From: Oscillospiraceae bacterium
GTDB taxonomy: Bacteria; Bacillota; Clostridia; Oscillospirales; Acutalibacteraceae
DNA: 64,000 nucleotides
Reading direction: 5' to 3'
NCBI GenBank assembly: GCA_015066105.1
Contig: SVOY01000009.1
Span: forward strand, 40,727-104,726
In this document: in pieces, positions 1 to 8,651 of the stretch
How the letters are laid out: the number at the start of each line of letters is the position of its first letter
Position numbering within the stretch: the first letter of the stretch is position 1
Notes under the pieces: model-generated
Databases searched by the model: none
The model's input: only the letters and a program-made list of their open reading frames with translations
Told to the model about the DNA's origin: nothing
Translations under genes and position numbers: made by a program

Positions 1-2
1 TA

Positions 3-308
3 GAAGCACTTAAGGTTTACTTCTTCGGTTTTGTGTTTATGTCGTTACAGTTTGCAGGTCAGTCAACCTTCCAGGCCCTGGGCGATGCAAGGCACGCAGT
101 ATTCTTTTCACTTCTTCGCAAGGCTATTATCGTAGTGCCCCTTACACTTCTGCTTCCGCGGATGGGCTTGGGTGTTATGGGTGTGTTTATGGCTGAGCCG
201 ATTTCCAATGTGCTCGGCGGTGCGGCCTGCTACCTTACAATGCGTATGACGGTTTACAAAGAGATTAAAAAGGAAATTGCGAGGGCAGAAAGGGATAACT
301 CTCGGTAA
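3..308 (+). CDS. MATE family efflux transporter, C-terminal fragment
   Basis: The reading frame is already open at the window edge, so only the last 101 residues are visible. They contain the typical end of a MATE (multidrug and toxin extrusion) pump: a membrane segment, the short motif FQALGDARHA that resembles the conserved 'lqalG.ar.a' loop of the C-terminal half, a further hydrophobic segment with VPLTLLLPRMGLGVMG, and a last helix followed by a charged tail (KEIKKEIARAERDNSR). The family exports cationic drugs and metabolites in exchange for Na+ or H+. The gene ends at a strong rho-independent terminator, so it is not co-transcribed with the next gene. The substrate cannot be told from this piece. 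Confidence 0.8.
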   Translation, partial: EALKVYFFGFVFMSLQFAGQSTFQALGDARHAVFFSLLRKAIIVVPLTLLLPRMGLGVMGVFMAEPISNVLGGAACYLTMRMTVYKEIKKEIARAERDNSR

Positions 309-314
309 ACTGAG

Positions 315-356
315 CACCCCCTTGATTTTTTTAAAAATCGGGGGTGTTATTTTATT
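315..356 (+). terminator. Rho-independent terminator after the MATE gene
   Basis: CACCCCC at 315-321 pairs with GGGGGTG at 340-346, and the GATTTTT/AAAATC inner part extends the stem. A TTATTTTATT tail follows. It lies a few bases after the stop codon. Confidence 0.9.
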
Positions 357-365
357 GCTGTGCAG

Positions 366-395
366 TTGAAAAGCTTTGTATAATTATGCTATAAT
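366..395 (+). promoter_or_regulatory. Sigma-A promoter for the rRNA methyltransferase gene
   Basis: TTGAAA at 366-371 and TATAAT at 390-395 with an 18-base spacer. TGC directly before the -10 box makes it an extended -10 promoter. It lies about 38 bases before the chosen start codon. Confidence 0.75.
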
Positions 396-433
396 CAGCC
401 TGTAACGTGATTTTTAATTTGGCGGAGAAAAAT

Positions 434-1255
434 ATGAACAACATTACGGAAATTACAGATTTTTTTGCACCTGAGCTGGACGTGTACGCAAGGCTGACAG
501 AGGCTCAGCTGTTAAATAAGGAGTTCCCCGAAAAGGGACTGTTTATAGCGGAAAGTCCCAAGGTTATTGAGCGCGCTTTAGGGGCGGGCTATGAGCCGGT
601 TTCCTGCCTTATGGAGAAAAGGCACATTGAGGGCGAGGGTAAGCGGATACTTGAAAAAATGAAGGGTGTTCCCGTTTTTTGTGCGGAATTTGATGTGCTG
701 ACACAGCTGACGGGCTTCAAGCTTACCAGAGGTATGCTGTGCGCAATGAGGCGCAAGCCTTTGCAGAGGGTTGAAGAAATCTGCCGTGGAAAAAGAAGAA
801 TAGTAATACTCGACAAGGTTATGAACCCGACGAATGTTGGTGCAATAATCCGCTCGGCGGCAGCCCTCGGAATGGATGCGGTACTGCTGACTCAGGGCTG
901 CTCCGACCCATTGTACAGGCGTGCCGCAAGGGTCAGTATGGGTACCGTGTTTCAGATTGAGTGGACCTTTTTGCCCGATGACAGCATTGAAAAAATAAAG
1001 GGCCTCGGCTTTAAAACCGTGGCAATGGCACTTAAGGATAATTCGCTTTGCGTTGATGACCCGAGGCTTACAAATGCGGATAAGCTTGCGGTTATTATGG
1101 GCACGGAGGGCGATGGCCTTTCAGACAGGACTATAGCTGACTGCGACTACACCGTGAAAATACCTATGTATCACGGCGTGGATTCGCTGAATGTTGCGGC
1201 CGCGTCTGCGGTAGCCTTTTATCAGCTTGGAAACAGGAATAATTTTTGTGAATAG
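434..1255 (+). CDS. TrmH/SpoU family RNA 2'-O-methyltransferase
   Basis: A 273-residue SPOUT-class methyltransferase that would transfer a methyl group from SAM to a ribose 2'-OH in rRNA or tRNA. An N-terminal substrate-binding part of about 110 residues (FIAESPKVIERAL) is followed by the knotted catalytic domain. Motif 1 is seen as NPTNVGAIIRSAAALG, motif 2 as IMGTEGDGLS, and motif 3 as IPMYHGVDSLNVAAASAVAF, which carries the Asn that is typical of the active site. The start was set at the ATG at 434 because GGCGGAG lies 6 bases before it; an in-frame GTG at 407 lacks such a site. The domain order fits the clostridial 23S rRNA methyltransferases of the TrmH/TsnR kind; the target nucleotide cannot be deduced. 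Confidence 0.87.
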   Translation: MNNITEITDFFAPELDVYARLTEAQLLNKEFPEKGLFIAESPKVIERALGAGYEPVSCLMEKRHIEGEGKRILEKMKGVPVFCAEFDVLTQLTGFKLTRGMLCAMRRKPLQRVEEICRGKRRIVILDKVMNPTNVGAIIRSAAALGMDAVLLTQGCSDPLYRRAARVSMGTVFQIEWTFLPDDSIEKIKGLGFKTVAMALKDNSLCVDDPRLTNADKLAVIMGTEGDGLSDRTIADCDYTVKIPMYHGVDSLNVAAASAVAFYQLGNRNNFCE

Positions 1256-1270
1256 ACAGGGGGAGTCAAT

Positions 1271-3619
1271 ATGAATATTATACAGACGGTGGTTTCCTAT
1301 TTCGCAATAGCCGCGGCTTTCATTTCTTCATTTTTTTCGTGGGGGGAAACGGCAATGATGAGCTATAAAAATGATTATGAGATACCTAACAGCATCCCTG
1401 AATACAGCGTGATTTCAACACAGGAAAAATCAGACTGGCAGGCAAAATGGATTTGGGATGAGGAAAGCCTCGGCGAAAAAAACACGTGGCTGTGCTTTTG
1501 CAAAAAAGCAACTCTTGATGAGGTGCCCGAAAGCCTTGTTGCCCATATTTCGGCCGATTCAAAATATTGGCTTTACATAAACGGAGAAACCGTTGTTTTT
1601 GAGGGCAGTGTGAAAAGGGGCGCCGATGAAAACAGCGGATATTATGACAGCACGGATATTGCGCCCTATCTCAGAAAGGGTGAAAACTCAATCTGTGCTC
1701 TTGTATGGTATTGGGATGACGAAACAAGCTACTCCTATAACGGCAGCGGTCAGGGCGGCTTTCTTTTTGAAGCCGTGGGAGAGGGTGTCAGCATCTTTTC
1801 CGACGAAAGCTGGAAAGTGAAAAGAAACCCTGCTTATATTGACAGTGCTCTTTATCCGCCTAACTACAGACTTCCCGAATACAGTATTTATTATGATGCA
1901 AGGGAGGATATGGGCCCCTGGACCGCTGAGGACTATGATGTATCGGCCTGGGATAATGCGGCGGAATATGCCGTGGGCGGTCAGGGCGTTTACGGAAGGC
2001 TTTATCCGAGGGGAATACCCTTCCTTAAGGATTACGGCCTCAGGGAGTATGAGAATTCGGCAGATTATGCCGATTATACGGTAAAAAAGCTTTTCGGTGA
2101 AAAAATCACCGTGGATGTTCCCTATAACGCTCAGCTTACTCCCTACCTTAAAATTATCGCACCTGCCGGAAAGAAAATCCGCATAACAACCGAAAACACT
2201 CTCATAGGTGCGGTTTCAACCACTTACATAACAAAGGAGGGTGAGCAGGAGTTTGAGGCCTTGGGCTGGTTTAACGGTGAGCATATTACTTACAAAATAC
2301 CAAAGGGCGTTACCGTGGTTTCTCTTATGTACCGTGAGACGGGTTATAACAGTGAATTCAGCGGAAATTTTGTAAGTGACGATGAGTTTATGAATTCGCT
2401 GTGGCAAAAATCCCTTCGCACCCTTTATGTTACCATGCGTGATAATTTTATGGATTGTCCCGACAGAGAAAGAGCTCAGTGGTGGGGCGACGTGACAAGC
2501 GAAATGATTATGACGATGTATTCTATGGACAGTAATTCCTATCTTCTCTATCAGAAGGGTGTAGAGGCAATGTTGTCTCACATTGATGAAACAAAGGTGC
2601 TTCAGACCGTGGTGCCGATTAGCGGAGACTATTTTGAGCTGCCCGTTCAGCAGCTTGCGGGAATTGTAGGCTTTTTCACCTATTATGAATATACGGGTGA
2701 CAAGGCCTTTATCGAAAAGGTTTACAACGCCTCGCTTGATTATCTCAGGCTCTGGGATATAGGTGAGAACAAGCTTGTTGTACATCGGAGCGGCTCCTGG
2801 GATTGGCCCGACTGGGGCAAAAAGGCGGATATGACCGCCATAGAAAACGCCTGGGTTTATTATGCACTTTCATCTGTGGAGAAAATGTCTGAGCTTTTGG
2901 GTAAGGATGAGGACCTTGCTTTTATCCGTGAAAGAAAGGCCGATATAGCGCAGGGCTACAAGGCTTTGTGGACGGATGAGGGCTTTAAAAGTGACGATGT
3001 GAAAAAGCCGGATGACAGAGCCAATGCACTTGCCGTGCTTTCGGGTCTTGCGCAAAAGGAACAGTATGACGTTATTGCGGGCGTGCTTGTGACCACGGAA
3101 AATTCAAGTCCCTATATGGAGTACTATGTTCTTGAGGCACTTTGTGAAATGGGCGAATACGGTGCCGCCGAAAACAGAATCAAGCAAAGATACGAGGATA
3201 TGGTAAAGGAAGATTATTCTACTCTCTGGGAATTCTGGAACTCCTGGCAGGGAACCAAGAATCACGCCTGGAGCGGCGGTCCGCTTGTAATAATGAGTAA
3301 GCATTTTGCAGGCATTGCACCCCTTGAGGCAGGCTATGAAAGTGTGAAAATTGACCCGCAGTATGCACTGTATGATAATCTTAGCTGCACCGTGCCGAGC
3401 GTGAGAGGCTTAATCACCCTTGATTATGAAAAGACTGATGAGGGCTATGCTGTCAATCTCAGCCTGCCCGAGGATATGAAGGCGGTTTTATATGTGCCTG
3501 ACGGTGCTGCGGTGAAAATAAATTCAAAGGTTTATTACCGTGACGGCAAATATGCGGGCAAAAAAGCAGGCAATGTGGAGATTATTAAAAAAGAGTCTGA
3601 TGACGGATACAGAATGTGA
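1271..3619 (+). CDS. Alpha-L-rhamnosidase-like glycoside hydrolase (GH78 type)
   Basis: 782 residues. The order is a hydrophobic N-terminus (about residues 3-24) that may act as a signal anchor, a jelly-roll carbohydrate-binding region (SADSKYWLYINGE, GYYDSTDIAPYLRKGEN), then an (alpha/alpha)6 barrel. The barrel holds MDCPDRERAQWWGD near residue 394, equivalent to the DCP-R-ER loop of GH78 enzymes that supplies catalytic acidic residues, and later the WEFWNSWQGTKNHAWSGGP block typical of the family. A C-terminal beta-sandwich closes the protein. It probably removes terminal rhamnose, or a similar sugar, from plant glycans. The start is preceded by AGGGGGAG. It overlaps an alternative start of the next gene, which suggests one transcript with the phosphoesterase, esterase and symporter that follow. 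Exact sugar specificity is not certain. Confidence 0.78.
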   Translation: MNIIQTVVSYFAIAAAFISSFFSWGETAMMSYKNDYEIPNSIPEYSVISTQEKSDWQAKWIWDEESLGEKNTWLCFCKKATLDEVPESLVAHISADSKYWLYINGETVVFEGSVKRGADENSGYYDSTDIAPYLRKGENSICALVWYWDDETSYSYNGSGQGGFLFEAVGEGVSIFSDESWKVKRNPAYIDSALYPPNYRLPEYSIYYDAREDMGPWTAEDYDVSAWDNAAEYAVGGQGVYGRLYPRGIPFLKDYGLREYENSADYADYTVKKLFGEKITVDVPYNAQLTPYLKIIAPAGKKIRITTENTLIGAVSTTYITKEGEQEFEALGWFNGEHITYKIPKGVTVVSLMYRETGYNSEFSGNFVSDDEFMNSLWQKSLRTLYVTMRDNFMDCPDRERAQWWGDVTSEMIMTMYSMDSNSYLLYQKGVEAMLSHIDETKVLQTVVPISGDYFELPVQQLAGIVGFFTYYEYTGDKAFIEKVYNASLDYLRLWDIGENKLVVHRSGSWDWPDWGKKADMTAIENAWVYYALSSVEKMSELLGKDEDLAFIRERKADIAQGYKALWTDEGFKSDDVKKPDDRANALAVLSGLAQKEQYDVIAGVLVTTENSSPYMEYYVLEALCEMGEYGAAENRIKQRYEDMVKEDYSTLWEFWNSWQGTKNHAWSGGPLVIMSKHFAGIAPLEAGYESVKIDPQYALYDNLSCTVPSVRGLITLDYEKTDEGYAVNLSLPEDMKAVLYVPDGAAVKINSKVYYRDGKYAGKKAGNVEIIKKESDDGYRM

Positions 3620-3654
3620 AGCAAATCGGGCAGATTTTTTCGGAGGTTGAAATA

Positions 3655-4905
3655 ATGAAGAGAAAAATATTAACGGGAATTTTACTTGCCTTTGTTCTTG
3701 TAATTGCGGGAATTCTGGCACTTTCAATAAGGCCTGAATACAGCAAGGTTAACTATAACCCTGCAGACAGTCATAACAAAACGGACAAAACAATCAGCTT
3801 CGGTACCGACGGCAAGCTGAAAATTCTGCATATTACCGATACCCATCTTAAGCATAATCATAACCTTGAGCCTACAATACTGATGGTGGAAAGGGCCTGC
3901 GATGCCGAAAAGCCCGATATCGTTATGCTTACGGGCGATATTGTTTTGAATTGCGACAGCGCAGAGGACACAAAAAAGCTTATAAACGCACTTATGAATG
4001 TTTTTGATTCAAGGAATATTCCCGTTGCCGTTACCTTCGGCAACCACGATTCAGAGCAGGGAGAAATGTCACGCGAGGAGCTGATGGCATATTACAACAG
4101 CTTTTCCTGCAGTGTTTCCGTTGATGACGGCGAGGCTCTTACGGGCTGCGGCACATATAATATCCCGGTGCTTTCATCTGACGGAAAAAAGGTGAAATTC
4201 AACCTTTGGGTATTTGACTCGGGCGACTACGATGAAGAGGGCCGCTACAGCTGTGTTCAGCCTGACCAGGTTGAATGGTACAAAAAGACCTCGGATAAGC
4301 TTAAAAGGGAAAACGGCGGTGAAGCTGTCAATTCCCTTGTTTTTCAGCACATAATCGTCGGCGAAATTTACGATGCACTTATGAAGGCAGATTCGCATAA
4401 ATCCTATTCCTACAAGCATCTTTATAACGAGGACGAGTATTATATGTTTGACCCTGACCGTGTAAATTACGGCACAATAAGAGAAACACCCTGCCCGGGC
4501 TATGCCAATTACGGTCAGTTTGATGCAATGGTTGAAAAGGGCGATGTGCTTGCAATGTTTACGGGGCACGACCACACAAATGCCTTTGGAGTTGAGTATA
4601 AGGGAATTGATATTGTAAATTCCCTGAGCACCCGCTACATAGGCCTTTTCCACTCCACACAGTGCGGATACCGTGTTATTGAGGTGGACGAAAAAGATAC
4701 CTCAGCCTATGAAACACGTGTAGAGCGAATGTTTGACAACTATGATTTTGAAGCTGTGAGGGAAGCAAAGGAAACGGGTGATAAGTTTACATATAAAATG
4801 CTGCGTGAATTTGCGGTTAAGGGAGCGGTACAGAAATTTGCCACCGTCGCTTACGGCAAGCTTATCGAAGGCGTTACCGGCAGACAGGTGACCTATCCCG
4901 ATTGA
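3655..4905 (+). CDS. Membrane-anchored or exported calcineurin-like metallophosphoesterase
   Basis: 416 residues. The N-terminus MKRKILTGILLAFVLVIAGI is a signal peptide or membrane anchor. The dimetal phosphoesterase motifs are in order: DTHLKHNH (family D-x-H), LTGDIVLN (G-D), FGNHDSE (G-N-H-D/E), VFQHIIVGE, and TGHDHTNAFG (G-H-x-H). The layout resembles purple acid phosphatase/YkuE-like extracellular enzymes. The chosen ATG has CGGAGG 8 bases upstream; a GTG at 3616 overlapping the preceding stop codon has no site. In a cluster of glycan-degrading genes it may remove phosphate from substrates outside the membrane, but the substrate is unknown. Confidence 0.85.
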   Translation: MKRKILTGILLAFVLVIAGILALSIRPEYSKVNYNPADSHNKTDKTISFGTDGKLKILHITDTHLKHNHNLEPTILMVERACDAEKPDIVMLTGDIVLNCDSAEDTKKLINALMNVFDSRNIPVAVTFGNHDSEQGEMSREELMAYYNSFSCSVSVDDGEALTGCGTYNIPVLSSDGKKVKFNLWVFDSGDYDEEGRYSCVQPDQVEWYKKTSDKLKRENGGEAVNSLVFQHIIVGEIYDALMKADSHKSYSYKHLYNEDEYYMFDPDRVNYGTIRETPCPGYANYGQFDAMVEKGDVLAMFTGHDHTNAFGVEYKGIDIVNSLSTRYIGLFHSTQCGYRVIEVDEKDTSAYETRVERMFDNYDFEAVREAKETGDKFTYKMLREFAVKGAVQKFATVAYGKLIEGVTGRQVTYPD

Positions 4906-4994
4906 TACAGCAGGTTAGGATTTGAATCAGACGGAGAAACTATTCTGCGATTTAAAGGAAGGAATAAAGTAATAAAAGCAAAAAGGTGAAGGCA

Positions 4995-5738
4995 ATGAAA
5001 TTTTCCGAATTAACAGAGCGTATATACGATTTTAACAGACCTAACAGATATGCCCTTAAGCCCTACCTTATAAACGACGGTAAAAAGCACCCCTTTGCAA
5101 TTATCTGTCCCGGCGGCGGTTACTCCGAGGTTTGCTCCTTCGGTGAGGGAAGACCCTTTGCAAAAAAGCTTAACGGGCTCGGCTATCACGCGTTTGTCGT
5201 TTACTACCGCGTAAAGAAAAAGGCACGCTATCCTCATCCTCACGAGGATTTACAGCGCGCAATCGAAACGGTTTTTGCCAACGCTGAGCAGTGGAGGCTT
5301 GATACCGGAAGCTGGTCAATATGGGGCAGCTCCGCCGGCGGACACCTTGTTGCAAGCTACTGTGCACAAAACCACGGAACACCCAAGCCGACGGCGGTTG
5401 TGCTTGTTTATCCCGTAATATCCATGGGCGAGCATACCCACAAGGGCTCAAGGGATAATCTTCTCGGCAAAAATCCCGATGAGGTCATGATTGAAAAGCT
5501 TTCGGCGGAAAAGCGGGTGACCTCAGATTATCCGCCTGCGTTTATATGGTACGGCACGGCCGATGATACGGTTGCACCGATTAACACAAAAATGATGGCA
5601 GACTCTCTTGAAAAAGCGGGTGTGCCTCACAGGGTTGCGGAATATGAGGGTATAGGTCACGGTGCAGGCCTTGCACAGGGTACCGTTGCCGAAGGCTGGT
5701 TTGAAAAGGCCGTTGAGTTCTGGCAAAGTCAGAGCTGA
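4995..5738 (+). CDS. Alpha/beta hydrolase, acetyl-esterase type (BD-FAE/Axe-like)
   Basis: 247 residues with no signal peptide, so probably cytoplasmic. It has the oxyanion region CPGGGYSEVC, the nucleophile elbow WGSSAGGHL (G-x-S-x-G), an acidic residue in YGTADDTVAP, and a C-terminal His in EGIGHGAG, giving a full Ser-Asp-His triad. Such enzymes remove acetyl or similar groups from imported oligosaccharides. AGGTGA lies just before the ATG at 4995; a GTG at 4986 is in frame but inside that ribosome site. Its place between the exported phosphoesterase and a GPH symporter supports a role in glycan use. Confidence 0.82.
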   Translation: MKFSELTERIYDFNRPNRYALKPYLINDGKKHPFAIICPGGGYSEVCSFGEGRPFAKKLNGLGYHAFVVYYRVKKKARYPHPHEDLQRAIETVFANAEQWRLDTGSWSIWGSSAGGHLVASYCAQNHGTPKPTAVVLVYPVISMGEHTHKGSRDNLLGKNPDEVMIEKLSAEKRVTSDYPPAFIWYGTADDTVAPINTKMMADSLEKAGVPHRVAEYEGIGHGAGLAQGTVAEGWFEKAVEFWQSQS

Positions 5739-5820
5739 AGAATAATATAGTGCTGACTACTAAAAATTATTAAATCATTGTGTTATTTTACCAAATTGCT
5801 TGAAAAAAATAAAAAAAGTG

Positions 5821-5834
5821 TTAGTATTTACTAA
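5821..5834. repeat. Short palindrome before the GPH symporter gene
   Basis: TTAGTA-TT-TACTAA is a perfect 6-base inverted repeat with a 2-base centre, 23 bases before the start codon. A related TACTAAAAA lies at 5759. It could be a regulator-binding site, but it is short and AT-rich. Confidence 0.35.
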
Positions 5835-5856
5835 AATATGTTTTGGAGATGATATG

Positions 5857-7368
5857 ATGTCTAAACAGAAAACAAGCTCCCCTGCAGAAATACCTCAGGG
5901 AGCCCTCAATCACGGCGAAGGCAAGTACATTTCAAAGTTTGAATACTTTTGTGTAATGCTTTCAAGAATCGGCGGTATGTTCGGCACAACTCTTACGGGT
6001 ACTCTTGCAACAGCCTTTTTGCATGAGCTTTACTTCGGGCCCGTAGGTGTGAATTCTGATGAAATTGCGGATATTCTTGCCGTACAGACAACCATGACCA
6101 CAATTCTCGGTATAATAATGGGTGCCGTTTCCGGCATTATCGTTCAGAAGTGGAAAACCCGTTGGGGCAGATACCGCCATTGGTATATTATCTGTCTTAT
6201 TCCCATCTTCACTCTCACAGCCTTGTATTTCTATGTTCCCGAAGGCTGGACAATTCAGCAGATGACTCTTTTCCGCTACGGTATTGCCTGCTGTCAGACC
6301 ATATTCAACACGTTCAACAACTTCGGTCAGAACATTGTTCAGGTTATTTCTCCCAACCATAAGGAAAAGAAAACCGTTGCAACCATCTGGCAGCTTTCCT
6401 ATTACATCGGCTACGGCGGAGCTTATATTTCAACCTTCATTTACGGCCTGTTCAGCGATGACAAGAACAAGATGTATATGACACTTGCACTTGTTGCGGC
6501 AGGTGTTACCGCATTCGGTAACCTTATGTGCGCACTTTTCTGTCAGGAAAGAATCGAGCTTCCCAAGAAGGAGAAGGTCAAGATTTCAAAGGCTCTGTTC
6601 TCCCTTTTCAGATACAGGAATTACCGTGCTTACCACGCAATGCAGTGGGTAAACGCTTTTGCCTGGCTCGGCAGAATGTCAACCTATCTTGCCGCTATTA
6701 CGGTCGGCTCATCAAAGAACCTTCTTCTCACGCTGCCTACGGCTGTGGGTACCGTTGTGGGTAATCTTATCTGCACAAAGCTTTCAAAAAAGCACGAGCC
6801 CACAAAGCTTCTCAAGTTCTGCGGCATCTATACTCCCGTTTCGGCTTGTGTGCTTTTTGCAATCTGCTTTATTGAAGCAAAGATGGGCATACGCTTTTTC
6901 GAGGGCTGGAACAGTATATTCTTCTATTTCTTCTACTTTGTTTTCGGTATCGGTATCGGTATTCAGGAGCTTTCGAACTCACACTTCAACGTTGAATTCC
7001 TTGACTATCTTGAGTGGCAGTGCGGTGAAAGAATGGAAGCAATCCAGGGCATCGTTCCCGGTTGGATCAACTCAGGCTGTAACTGGCTTAAGGATGTTTC
7101 TCTTCCCTTTATGGTTGCGTGGGCAGGCTATATGTCCTCGGCAGAGGGTGACCTTGTTGCAACAATGCAGGCTCAGCCCAACTATCTTGACGTCTGCCTG
7201 AAGATTCTCGCCTTCCTTCTCTTCGGCTACACAACGGCCAACGTTCTCAAGGCTGTTATCCTCAAGTTCTTCTATGATGTTGAGGGCGAAAAGAAGGAGC
7301 AGATGTACCGCGATCTTGAGGAAATCAGAGCTGAACGCCACAAGGAAAACGAGGCAATCGAAGCCTGA
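5857..7368 (+). CDS. GPH family sugar:cation symporter (melibiose carrier type)
   Basis: 503 residues with about 12 hydrophobic segments. The family fold is suggested by the conserved loop after the second pair of helices, QKWKTRWGRYRHW, equivalent to the R/K-x-G-R-x-R-P motif of MelB/XylP/GusB relatives, and by the broad MFS-like layout. GGAG at 5845 suits the ATG at 5857; another ATG lies directly before it at 5854. It imports an oligosaccharide or glycoside with Na+ or H+. Being directly downstream of the GH78-like enzyme and esterase, it probably brings in products of that pathway. A second GPH carrier occurs at 54.9 kb. Confidence 0.85.
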   Translation: MSKQKTSSPAEIPQGALNHGEGKYISKFEYFCVMLSRIGGMFGTTLTGTLATAFLHELYFGPVGVNSDEIADILAVQTTMTTILGIIMGAVSGIIVQKWKTRWGRYRHWYIICLIPIFTLTALYFYVPEGWTIQQMTLFRYGIACCQTIFNTFNNFGQNIVQVISPNHKEKKTVATIWQLSYYIGYGGAYISTFIYGLFSDDKNKMYMTLALVAAGVTAFGNLMCALFCQERIELPKKEKVKISKALFSLFRYRNYRAYHAMQWVNAFAWLGRMSTYLAAITVGSSKNLLLTLPTAVGTVVGNLICTKLSKKHEPTKLLKFCGIYTPVSACVLFAICFIEAKMGIRFFEGWNSIFFYFFYFVFGIGIGIQELSNSHFNVEFLDYLEWQCGERMEAIQGIVPGWINSGCNWLKDVSLPFMVAWAGYMSSAEGDLVATMQAQPNYLDVCLKILAFLLFGYTTANVLKAVILKFFYDVEGEKKEQMYRDLEEIRAERHKENEAIEA

Positions 7369-7378
7369 TTTGTCAGGT

Positions 7379-7538
7379 TTGACTAGTCATAAACGATAAA
7401 AAAACAAAAGCGGTTTGCTAAGAATTGATTTCGGTGCGGGCCGCTTTAGCTATAGCAGTGTAAAGCAAAGGACACGGCTTATGTCTTGGCCGGTTTAACA
7501 GACCTGCAAAAATCATTATATAAATGAGGTAAGCTTAT
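7379..7538. other. Spacer with palindrome and weak stem-loop
   Basis: TGACTAGTCA is a perfect 10-base palindrome shortly after the symporter stop codon. Further on, AAAGCGG and CCGCTTT can pair across about 30 bases, without a T-run, so it is not a standard terminator. No gene is seen here. Confidence 0.4.
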
Positions 7539-8480
7539 ATGAATTTTATAAAGGTTACGGAAAGCAAAAGGGTTTATGCTGACGGAATTCACGATGATAC
7601 AAAGGGCCTGCAGGAATGTATCGATAAGCTCAGAGACGGCGGAACGGTGTATTTTCCCGACGGCACCTATCTTGTTTCAGCGGCACTCATCTTTTATTCA
7701 AACCAGATTTTCAGACTTTCGGATAATGCCGTAATTCTGAGAAGCGATAAAAGCAGACCGCTTACAAGATATCTGCTTGCTTCTTATTCCGAGCCTGAAC
7801 AAGGCGGTTATGAGGGAACGCACGACGTTGTTATTTCCGGCGGTGTTTTTGACGGAAACAAAAGCCTCAGGGAGCACTCCACTCTTATAAATACCGTGCA
7901 TTGCCGCAATATCCGCATAGAGGGCTGTCGCTTTTGCAACTGCGCCTTCTGGCATATGATTGAAATAAATTCTACGGAAAATGCCGTGATAACAGATTGT
8001 GTTTTTGACGGTCATTCATACACGGCAATTCCCGAAAATCTATTAAACGAGCAGATACAGCTTGACCTTTCACGCGAGGGCTCCTACGGGCCCGTTTACA
8101 ACTGTGACGGCACTCTTGTTGATTTTTGCAGGGATGATACCGTTTGCAGTAATATTGTGATAAAGAACAACATTTTCAAATGTGCAGGCTTTCCTGCTAT
8201 CGGTCATCACGGCGATTGTGCACACAATAATATATCAATTGAAAACAATGTTTTTGACGGTGCTTCGGGCTTGTACGGCAAAAGCAGAGGTTATATAATT
8301 TTCAGACCTGCGGTTTACGGTGTGACAATAAAAAGCAATGCTTTTATTTCTGCACAAGCAGATGCATCGCCGAATTACGGAATAATTTTTGAAAACCCCG
8401 ATGAAGCCAAGCTTACTGCAGAGGGCAACGCTTTTGAGGGTGCCTTTGACAAAGAGATTATTATCGGCACGCAAGAATGA
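7539..8480 (+). CDS. Right-handed beta-helix protein (pectate lyase/GH28-like)
   Basis: 313 residues without a signal peptide. The first part, VYADGIHDDTKGLQECIDKL followed by GGTVYFPDGTYLVS, is the classic N-terminal capping segment of the pectate lyase 3/GH28 superfamily. After it come repeated beta-helix turns such as NIRIEGCRFCNC, NAVITDCVFDGHS, NIVIKNNIFKC and NISIENNVFDG. The protein is shorter than most polygalacturonases, and I could not place a clear catalytic Asp set, so it may be a glycoside hydrolase, epimerase or binding protein. GAGGT precedes the start. As the last gene of the cluster it supports a pectin or rhamnogalacturonan theme. Confidence 0.72.
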   Translation: MNFIKVTESKRVYADGIHDDTKGLQECIDKLRDGGTVYFPDGTYLVSAALIFYSNQIFRLSDNAVILRSDKSRPLTRYLLASYSEPEQGGYEGTHDVVISGGVFDGNKSLREHSTLINTVHCRNIRIEGCRFCNCAFWHMIEINSTENAVITDCVFDGHSYTAIPENLLNEQIQLDLSREGSYGPVYNCDGTLVDFCRDDTVCSNIVIKNNIFKCAGFPAIGHHGDCAHNNISIENNVFDGASGLYGKSRGYIIFRPAVYGVTIKSNAFISAQADASPNYGIIFENPDEAKLTAEGNAFEGAFDKEIIIGTQE

Positions 8481-8537
8481 AATGAGAAGCGCGTTAATCA
8501 GGCGCACTTGCTTTCCTTGTCAAACTGGCTTTAGCTG

Positions 8538-8566
8538 CAAGGCTTAATTACAACGCCTTGTGTTTT
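8538..8566 (+). terminator. Probable terminator after the beta-helix gene
   Basis: CAAGGC at 8538-8543 pairs with GCCTTG at 8555-8560, followed by TGTTTTC. It is a short stem, so moderate strength. Confidence 0.5.
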
Positions 8567-8651
8567 CGGCTCCTCACCTGAAATGCACTGCATAAAAACA
8601 AAGGGCGAGGACAACGAAACAAGCAAAATCATACCGACAGAGGTGAAATAA

